Positions 56,241 to 64,000 of a stretch of 64,000 nt of DNA are shown here, in pieces. The DNA comes from Myotis daubentonii (lineage: Eukaryota > Chordata > Mammalia > Chiroptera > Vespertilionidae), in assembly GCF_963259705.1 (NCBI RefSeq), contig NC_081841.1, positions 89,293,063 to 89,357,062 on the forward strand, written 5' to 3'. Within the stretch, counting starts at the first letter, position 1; each line of letters begins with the position of its first letter. The notes under the pieces are model-generated. The model made no database searches. It saw nothing but the letters and a program-made list of their open reading frames with translations, and was not told the origin of the DNA. The position numbers were made by a program, and so were the translations under genes.

Positions 56241-56521
56241 TATACTGTTACCTAGTCATGTAAATAAAGTAAGCTACCTAAGCATTGAAATAAATGCAAA
56301 TTTCAAAAAAATCTAATAAAGCAAGCAGCAATATGTAATGTCCTTGAATATCAGAAGACAACACAACTTTTATTATGTCCCTTAAAATTATTAAGAATGG
56401 TTCAGCTCACAGTAATTTCAAAAGAAAGATAAAATTTGCAATAAAGGGAACTGATTCTATATGCAACCTACAACAAATTTTTCCATGATGCAATTACAAT
56501 GATTACATTTTTATCTAATTG

Positions 56522-57107
56522 CAAAAGGCCTGGTGCATGAAAATTAGTGCACTGGGGGGTGGTTCCCTCAGCCTGGCCTGCCCCCTCTCACAGTCTGGGA
56601 GCCCTCAGGGCATGTCCTACTGATGGATTAGGCCTGCTCCCCCGTGGAGCTGCAGTCTGGCCTCCCTCTGCAGGAGGTGACCAGGAGGATCAGAGGAAGG
56701 TGCCACCCCCACCAACCCACTGCCCAAAGCTGGCCACTGCTGGGGCTGCCGACCCTCAGCCCTTGTTTCCTAGTGCTGGCCAAGCCCACTTGTGTGTGTG
56801 GTGGAGGCTATCTGGGGCCAGGTCTGCTGTGGGTGGGACTGTGGGAGATTGAGGTACCCTGTCCAGCCTCTGCGAAAGCTCCAGGACCACGGCTGCCCTG
56901 GCTCTCCCAGTGCCCACCTCTGTGGAAGGAGGGGCCACTCAGCGGCAGGTGGGACCCTGCCTCTCCCAGCACCTGCCTCTGCGGACAGAGGAGCCATGAG
57001 GCGCACATGGGATCAGCCCGGGCGCTCTAAGCTGCTGCTGCTTTGTCTGGAAGGATGTCTGGAAGATGTCTGGTCTAATTAGCGTATTACCTTTTTATTA
57101 GTATGGG
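56522..57107 (-). mobile_element. Decayed Helitron N
   Basis: The 3' end is recognisable by AGGCCTGGTGCATGAAAATT and AGTGCACTGG, but CTAG is mutated. The 5' end CATACTAATAAAAAGGTAAT lies near 57107 with its TC altered. GC-rich interior without a credible gene. Flanked by AT-rich unique DNA. Confidence 0.8.
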
Positions 57108-57356
57108 TTATTCAAAAGATACTATTTACCCAGCACTCAGGAGCATTGAATTACTTAAAAGTAATTTTTTCAGAAAAATTATTTTAATTAATATAAATTT
57201 GCTACATTTTCTCAAATATCTGAATGATGCCATTATACACTAATATATAGAAACCTATTTTTAAAAATTATGTATTAAAAAACGATATTAATCCTTACTA
57301 GTAGCCGTGAATACGAAGCATATTTATAATATAATGTTTTATTTTATGTATTTTAG

Positions 57357-58274
57357 TTGGGTTCCTTGACCCAATTTGAACTTGTGTATGGAGGCATCCG
57401 TATACCGACAAGCAATTTTCAGATACCACCCGAGAGTCCAAAAATTCATCTCAATGCTGATATATCTACCTGGAGGTAGCATCAGATTCACAGGCAAAAG
57501 GCTAAGTTCCCAAGACCGCCCTTCACTTCAAATGCCAGTCACAAGCCCAGGCTGTTAACTGTGCTTCTGACCAACTGGGTACAAACTGGAGGTCGCAACA
57601 ACCTCTCCAAATTAGGTTGCCAATCCCAGGTCCAGATCATTACCTGTACTTCTGATCGAGGTTCCCAAATCCCTAACATCAGATTAGGTTAACTTGCTAG
57701 AGCAATTTGCAGGAATCAGCAAACCTACTCACACACTATATACTGGTTTATAAAAGGATATAACTCAGGAACAACCAGATGGAAGAGATTCATAGGGCAA
57801 GGTATAGGCAAAGGGCACAGAGCATCCATGCACACTCCAGGTGCACCACCCCATCTGCATCTCCACACATTCACCAATCTGGAATCTCACTGAACCCAGT
57901 CCCTTCAGGTTTTTTAAGGAGATTTGATTATATAGGCATGATTGATTAAATCTTGGCCACTGGGAATTGATTCAACCTCCAGCCCCTCTCCTCTCCCTGA
58001 GTAGAGTGGTGAGGGAAAGACTGAAAGTTTCAACCCTCTAATCATATGGTTGGTTCTCCTGGTAACCAGCCCTTATTCCTAGGTGGGATCCAAAAACCAC
58101 CTCATTAACATAACAAAATACACCTTTATTACTCTGAACATTTAGGGAATTTCAGGGGATTTGTGAGCCATGAGCCAGGAACCTTGGAGTAAGACCAAAT
58201 ATATGTCAGAAGTGTATTTTAGTTATCTGAGTGACCAAATATATATTTGCCTTATAAATCACAATATCACAGTA
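57357..58274 (-). repeat. Ancient LTR-like repeat, family not named
   Basis: On minus it starts TGTGATATTGTGATTTATAA and continues 'ATATATATTTGGTCTTAC'. Plus-strand blocks 'cagcaaacctactcacacactatatactgg' and 'catgattgattaaatcttggccactgggaattgattcaacctccagcccctctcctctccc' are familiar old mammalian LTR text. No duplication or gene visible. Confidence 0.45.
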
Positions 58275-58567
58275 TTGCTTGGCAGTTAATACATAGCAGT
58301 GTACAAGAGGGCACAGCAATGTGAAAATAAACATATCTCAAGTGGTGTTCTTCTCAAAAGATTTATCGGATGACAACATACAATGTCATTTTCTCTTGAT
58401 TTTCTCTCACTATCAAAAAAGCATCATACACCAGCAACTGCAGAATAAGATTATTAATGATAGAATATCTAGGAGGTAATTTAACATGAACATGCACAGT
58501 GACAAGAATAATTTATTTTTAATGGTGATTTCTTAATTAGTTATGATTTCTTTAGATGACCTGCCAT

Positions 58568-59290
58568 GTGTAGGGGAACTCACTTATAGATGCACTGTCT
58601 CCAGCAGCAAAGGTGTCTGGGAAATGTTGGACTCTGTTTAATTCTTTGTGACTGTTTAACTCTTTGTAAACTCAGGCTTGGCTATTCAAAAACAAGGAAT
58701 GCTGCCCCATGATAAATGTCATGCCCCCAGGAAGAAGGTGAATGAGTGTATAGTGTGTGATAACTGCCTGAAGTTATTTGTTAACTGAGGAATGCATTGT
58801 TCATTCTCGTGGTCTATGTGATTACCCACCATATAGTTTTACTATTAACCCCATATAAAAAGAGATTGTAGCTCAGGCTGTGTTGCTCAGTGGTTAATTG
58901 ACGACCCATAAACCAGGAGGTCTTGTTCAATTCCTGGTCAGGGCACATGCCCAGGTTCCTAGCTCTCTTCCCAGTAGGGACTCTGCAGGAGGCAGCTGAT
59001 CCATGATTCTCTCTGATTGATGTTTCTATCTCTCTCTCCCTCTTCCTTCCTCTCTGAAATCAATAAAAATAAAAAATATATAAAAATAAAAAATACCCTG
59101 TCCTGGGAGGAGTGTGGATTCTTCCTGATTGGAAGCAGTGGCTTTGCCTGTGTACATAAGTTTCTCCTATTTAAAGCTCTTATGAATTTGAATAAGGCTA
59201 CTTGCTTGTTCTTTGGAATCCATCCTGAATTTATATTATTGGGTCGTCTCTTTAACATCATGCTACCATGTTGTCATCCTTCCAGCTCAT
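58568..59290 (+). repeat. Possible old solo LTR, split by a VES SINE
   Basis: Starts TGTAGGGGAACTCAC; a CATATAAAAAG TATA-like word at 58851 and an R/U5-like 'cctatttaaagctcttatgaatttgaataaggctacttgc' downstream of the SINE are LTR-like. Termini and duplication are not established. Confidence 0.3.
58868..59083 (+). repeat. VES SINE, older subfamily
   Basis: Head CTCAGGCTGTGTTGCTCAGTGGTTAATTGACG, 'gttcaattcctggtcagggcacatgcccaggtt', 'ggaggcagctgat', 'tgatgtttctatctctctctccctc' and an AATCAATAAAAATAAAAAAT tail. Same subfamily as 1449-1667. Confidence 0.9.
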
Positions 59291-60545
59291 ATCCTTTGCT
59301 TTTTAGGAGAGCCGTAGGGCATGGAGGCTGATGCCTGCATTTGAATTCAACTGTACGTTGTGTGGGAATCTGATATTCTGGGAAAATTTGCTTTTTCTGA
59401 CTGGCTACAGTCACCTCCAAGATTCTATAAGTCAGTAGTTGTTTCACTTAAGTAAGTCTTGGGTATTCATTGTTTTTGAATCCCTATACATGGTTGTTGT
59501 TGTATTTTGTGGAATTTCACTTTTAAAAATTATAAGGACTCAGAGTAGGCTTTCAGATCACATAAAATATATAGTACTTATAATTTCTCTTTACTTGATT
59601 TTGCTTATTTTTCTTCTTCTATTCACTGAAACTTAGGACAACCTATACTATATTACTATTTATGTTCTAAACTGATGGTATTAATTTTTATCCTGAATTG
59701 TACTAAATGGAATAATTACCTCCATTGGGAAAACTGTTTTGGGGCAAGGTATTCTATGATTTCTCTTAAAATAATTGCTGTATGATTTTCTTAGGATGTG
59801 TTAAAACTTTCATGACAGCAGAGTGTAGTATCTTTAAAATTAAGTGGCAGCAGTTTAAGCACTGGCTTAAGCGGCTATAGAAAAACTTTTGAACTTGTTC
59901 TTGTCTAAAGAAAGCCCACTCATCTAAAGCCATGTCCTCTTCCGGGGGCCGCCTATATCCAACATTGGCTGTTGTAGGGTTACAGAGACTCAGTCCCCTT
60001 TTCCTGACTTGAAGCAACTCTAAAGGATCATCCCACTTTATAGTTTCCCACGGGATCAGCTGAGACTTTTCATGAGATGGATTAATGCCAATTTTTCCCT
60101 CTGCTCAATCCTACTTCTTTGTCTTTTCCCGCAGGTGTCAAACCCAAGAGTACTCCCAAATACACTTCTTATATTCAAATCACTGTCTCCAAGTCTTCTT
60201 CATTCTTCCCTTTTCTGAAATGAGAAAACTGAACTTCTGAGATATTTCCCTCAAAGTCCAGTGGAAGAGCTAAGAATCTACTCTGAGCTTCTACCCAAGA
60301 ACCTGTTGCTCATTGACTCTTCCAACATAAAACAACTGAAACTGTAGAGACTACATATTCATTCATGGAATAAATGGAAACAACTAAAAGGTTTTGACTG
60401 CATGGACAGATACCCATTAGGTGGCACCGACTGAATTCATCAGCACTGAAGGAAGGTAAGGGGAATATTGGAAGGGGATTAATAAAAACGTTACCTAAGG
60501 AGACTTTGTTGTTGCTGCTGATTTACCCAGGTGCTAAAGCTAGCA
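59291..60545. other. No recognised feature
   Basis: Unique-looking, AT-rich; no exon or repeat identified. Confidence 0.45.
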
Positions 60546-60649
60546 TGTATTTCCAGGTATTTGTGCTACATGCTTTTCCTGCATTATATAAACCTAGCCC
60601 GGGAACAACTCTGTTAAGTAGCTACTAATTAGAATTTTGGAGCTCAGTG

Positions 60650-60870
60650 CAATAATGAAGGTCAAGCATTATGGAGGGCTTGCTTCCAAATTATGCCTCC
60701 ATGCTTATGAGATCTAGGCAATATGTGAACTCTCTAAACACCAGTTTTCTCTTTTCTAAGAAACGAGTGGATATGTAATTATACCCATTTCATAATGCTA
60801 TTGTAAAGATCAGGAGAGGTAAACTATGAAAAGTATGTAGCACAAAATGCAACCTCAATAAATGATGATT
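60650..60870 (+). repeat. MIR SINE
   Basis: 'ttatgagatctaggcaatatgtgaactctctaaacaccagttttctcttttctaagaaac', 'tacccatttcataatgctattgtaaagatcaggagaggtaaa', 'gtatgtagcacaaaatgcaacctcaataaatg'. Confidence 0.75.
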
Positions 60871-60960
60871 GTATCCATTTTATAGATAAAAAATATAAGA
60901 ACAGAAAGATTGATAACTTGATCTAGATCTTACAGCTTACTTACTAGTGACAATAGATTT
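60871..60960 (-). repeat. MIR SINE, partial, opposite orientation
   Basis: 'tatccattttatagataaaaaatataagaacagaaagattgataacttgatctagatcttacagc' reads as a reverse MIR core directly after the plus-strand MIR. Confidence 0.55.
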
Positions 60961-61186
60961 TCCAGGCCGTAGATTATCTTTCCCTAATATTTCTTCAGTG
61001 ACAGAATTTACCATTGGGCCATTTTTCTGACACCTTTCAATAAGACATTGTTGGGACATATAGGTGGTGGTCCCTGTGGCCACGTTATAATTGGGACTTA
61101 GCTCAATGGGAAGTAGCAGATGGCCCCCTCTGCTGTGAATTTCTTCTCCAATTCAGTGAAGAGCCATTCTCTAGGGCCACTCTCTC

Positions 61187-61515
61187 CAATGATGCCCCAG
61201 GACTCTGGTTGGCTGGCAGCCACGGTCTTAAACTATTAATGTTACAGGTGTATGCTGAGGCCAGCGAAGGCTGGAAGAGAGAAAAGGGAATATTCCTTTG
61301 TGGATTGACAGATGGCTTGAAACTCAGGAAATACAGAAGTCCAGTTTAAGAGATATTTATGTCCATATATATATTCACTTCCCAAGAACTCTACATTTTC
61401 AGGATAGAAAGGTGATACTTGGATTAAACAATTTTTCATTATCCAAAATACCACTACTATACTGATTTTAATACATTTTCTATTAACTAGAACAGTGGTG
61501 GTGAACCTATGACAT
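61187..61515 (+). repeat. Local duplication, source copy
   Basis: Starts CAATGATGCCCCAGGACTCT near 61189 and runs through the left hAT duplication and the first 23 bases of the hAT. Matches 62846-63166 at roughly nine bases in ten by eye. Confidence 0.93.
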
Positions 61516-61710
61516 GTGAACTCATTTTTTTAGCTGATCTTTTTTTTGTTAAATGACATTTAAATATATAAAATAAATATCAAAAATATAAATCTTTGTT
61601 TTACTATGGTTGCAAATATCAAAAAAATTCTATATGTGACACAACGCCAGAATTAAGTTAGGGTTTTTCAAAATGCTGACATGCCAAGCTCAAAAGGTTC
61701 GCCATCACTG
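61493..61710. mobile_element. Non-autonomous hAT element, complete
   Basis: Ends CAGTGGTGGTGAACCTATG and GGTTCGCCATCACTG; 218 bp; exact 8-bp duplication AACTAGAA at 61485-61492 and 61711-61718. Same family as 30222-30459 but inverted relative to it. Confidence 0.95.
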
Positions 61711-61718
61711 AACTAGAA

Positions 61719-62480
61719 TGATCTGAACTTCTGAATCCATCATGCAAGACATGAATAGAATTGGACTGTACACTAAAAGAATGTGCATGCTTCAATGCTG
61801 TAGATTTGCCTGGATCACCTTTAAGACAATTAAATGGTGAATGTGTGACTAAATTAATACACAATGTACTCTGCTTAATTTCAAGGTCGAAGTGCATTTC
61901 TATCAGAAATGTGGTTAAAACTCTAGAATGCTTGGGGAAAGAATAGGAATGATTGGCTTTCAATTGTTTTAGTTTTCATATATTTGATAACTCCATGTCA
62001 TTTGAGTAACTGTAGCTTTCAGCATGCTAGTAAGATTCACCTACACTATAATTTGCATGAAGTGCTGATTAATTAAAGCTTCTCTAAACAAACAAACAAA
62101 CAAACAAAAAACATTATTCCATTCTGCATCAACAAATATTAAGTTACTTCTAGCTGTCTCTATCCCTTTTACTAAGAAATCTCATCAGTAAATTCCTATC
62201 AGTCTTTTCCTTTCTATTCTTTTTATACTGACCTAGTCTGTGTTTCTCTCCTTGGTCTATTTTTGCTCACTTCACTTCCAGTCTGATTACTACACTTTTA
62301 ACATTTATTTCAGGAAGGGATGTAATAAATATGGCCATTATTGGGAGGACATTGTTGATTTTATGGTCGCTGATTTACTGGCAGCACTAAGAGAGTACAT
62401 ATCTCCAAATTCACTGGTGATGAAATACAGAACTAATTCTAAAAGTGGGATACTTTATTTTCTTCTTCTGTCATGTGTTA
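61719..62480. other. No recognised feature; (AAAC)n at 62085-62108
   Basis: Unique-looking AT-rich sequence. Confidence 0.45.
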
Positions 62481-62485
62481 TAAGA

Positions 62486-62784
62486 AAACTGTGATGGTTA
62501 ATTTTATGTGTCAAATCATCTGGGTCATGGTGTTCTGATGTGTAGTCAAATGCTATTCTGAATATTTCTGTGATGATGTTTTGAATGAGATTACCATTTA
62601 AACCAGTGGACTTTGAATAAAGCAGATTGCCCTCCCTGATGTGAGTGGACCTCATTCAATCAACTGAAGGCCTGAATAGAAGAAAAGACTGACCTCCCCA
62701 GATCAAGAGGGAATTCTGTTACAGATGGCCTTTGTACTTGAATTGAAAGATTGGCTACTCTATGGTTCTCCAGCCTATAGATTT

Positions 62785-62785
<1 letters not shown>
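62486..62785 (+). repeat. Ancient mammalian repeat, same family as 54215
   Basis: 'gatggttaattttatgtgtcaaatcatctgggtcatgg', 'gaatatttctgtgatgatgttttgaatgagattaccatttaaa', 'aataaagcagattgccctccctgatgtgagtggacctcattcaatcaactgaaggcctgaatagaa'. Its far end is cut by the (CT)n tract. Confidence 0.6.

Positions 62786-62786
<1 letters not shown>

Positions 62787-62847
<61 letters not shown>
62787..62847. repeat. (TC)n microsatellite
   Basis: About 30 perfect TC units, ending exactly where the duplicated segment (62846) begins; the source locus has only CTCTCTCC at the same point. Confidence 0.97.
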
Positions 62848-62848
<1 letters not shown>

Positions 62849-63166
62849 ATGATGCCCCCAGGACTCTGGTTGGTTGGCAGCCATGGTCTTAAACTATTGA
62901 TGTTACAGGTATATGCTGAGGCTGGGGAAAGCTGGAAGAGAGAAAAGGGAATATTCCTTTGTGGATTGACAGATGGATTCAAACTCAGGAAATACAGAAA
63001 TCCAGTTTAAGATATATATATATATTCACTTCCCAAGAACTCTACATTTTCAGGATAGGAAGGTGGTACTTGGATTAAACAATTTTTAATTATCCAAAAT
63101 ACCACTATTACACTGATTTTAATACATTTTCTATTAACTAGAACAGTGATGGCAAATCTATGACAT
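62846..63166 (+). repeat. Local duplication, derived copy
   Basis: Copy of 61187-61515 that ends after the first 23 bases of the hAT (CAGTGATGGCAAATCTATGACAT); the rest of the hAT is absent, so this is the derived copy. Confidence 0.93.
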
Positions 63167-64000
63167 TCTATTTTATTTTCTTCATAGAAGGAATCTGTAT
63201 CCGTATATTATTTGTTTGTTCATTTCTAATACCTATCATCTGAGCACTTAAAAAGCCAACTAAAATATATTGCTCAGCAGTCTGAAATCATTGATTAATT
63301 TATTTATCAAACATTTTACTGACACCATATCAATAAGGGGAATTATGATTGAAGGCTATTCATAAGGTGCTCACATTCAGTAGGTGACAAAGGAAGGGAG
63401 CTTGTTAGAACCACTGAAGGCAAAGAGCTCCAAATTCCCTGAAGGAGACGCTCAGCAGCAAAATGGAGAGAGGGACAAGTCGGGTACTGAAGAGAGAGGG
63501 TGAGCAAGTCTGAGTCACTAGGAAAGCAATGCTGAACAAGCCAATCCAGCAAATGGGGTGATTTGAGATTATGCAGACAGGTCCTAGACAATGGTGTTCA
63601 GGGTTGTAGTCCAAAGAGGCAACCTGGAACAGAAGATAAAGTTGTTTACAGCACATATCCAAAGTTCAGTACGTGTAGTGCCATTGACAGGACAATTTTA
63701 AGTAGCATACTGATAGATTTCTTTAAAAATATTAGTTGAGTATTTGCTAATGTGCACCGGAATGCCTTAACATATAAAGATGAGAGTTTCATGATATAAT
63801 AACTTATAACCATTATAAACTTAAAAGATGTGTCAATTTAACAAAAATAGTTTAGTGTATAATTACAGTTAACATGCAACTATGTATAAAAATTATTCAT
63901 GATTATTCATGAAGGAGGTAAAAAAAAGATGAGTTCAAAACATGAGGTTTTTTTTTTAAAAAAAATGGAACATATTTTGCCTGCACACACCATTTTCCTC
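63167..64000. other. No recognised feature
   Basis: Unique-looking sequence to the window end; no repeat or exon recognised. Confidence 0.45.

Overview
This window is repeat-dominated, non-coding vertebrate DNA, almost certainly from a vespertilionid (vesper) bat. The diagnosis rests on seven VES SINEs, many HeliBat-type Helitrons (start TC, end CTAG after a GTGCAC...GTGCAC hairpin, inserted between A and T), non-autonomous hAT elements with exact 8-bp target duplications, and bat-type L1 and HAL1 elements. I found no host protein-coding exon, rRNA or tRNA. Every long open frame is either a LINE or Helitron frame or a by-product of GC-rich minisatellites.

Layout. 1-4.3 kb: old L1M pieces split by two VES SINEs and a precisely inserted Helitron, then a decayed ERV-L-like pro-pol stretch. 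4.4-12.3 kb: one old minus-strand L1 (RT, endonuclease, ORF1, 5' UTR still in order) that received a hAT, three Helitrons, two class II-like solo LTRs and an L1 3' end. 12.5-14.0 kb: a second composite Helitron. 14-39 kb: older DNA with MIR and L2 relics, scattered Helitrons, a HAL1 insertion (27.1-28.6 kb), an intact hAT (30.2 kb), microsatellites and, at 38.2-38.7 kb, an octamer-rich segment that may be an enhancer. 39.1-49.6 kb: four Helitrons in direct head-to-tail contact at one A/T site; one carries a dead Pif1-type helicase gene split by a full-length, nearly intact L1 (40.26-45.96 kb). 49.6-64 kb: mostly unique DNA with MIR relics, four Helitrons, an L1 3' end, ancient LTR-like repeats, a VES SINE, a second intact hAT, and a local duplication that copied the first bases of that hAT.

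How the parts relate. L1 enzymes mobilise L1, HAL1 and VES copies (target duplications are visible for several). Helitrons move by rolling-circle replication and here stack, fuse and travel as two-part units. The nesting gives a relative order of events: old L1M and ERV-L first, then VES and Helitron waves, solo LTRs and hATs, with the full-length L1 and the local duplications among the latest.
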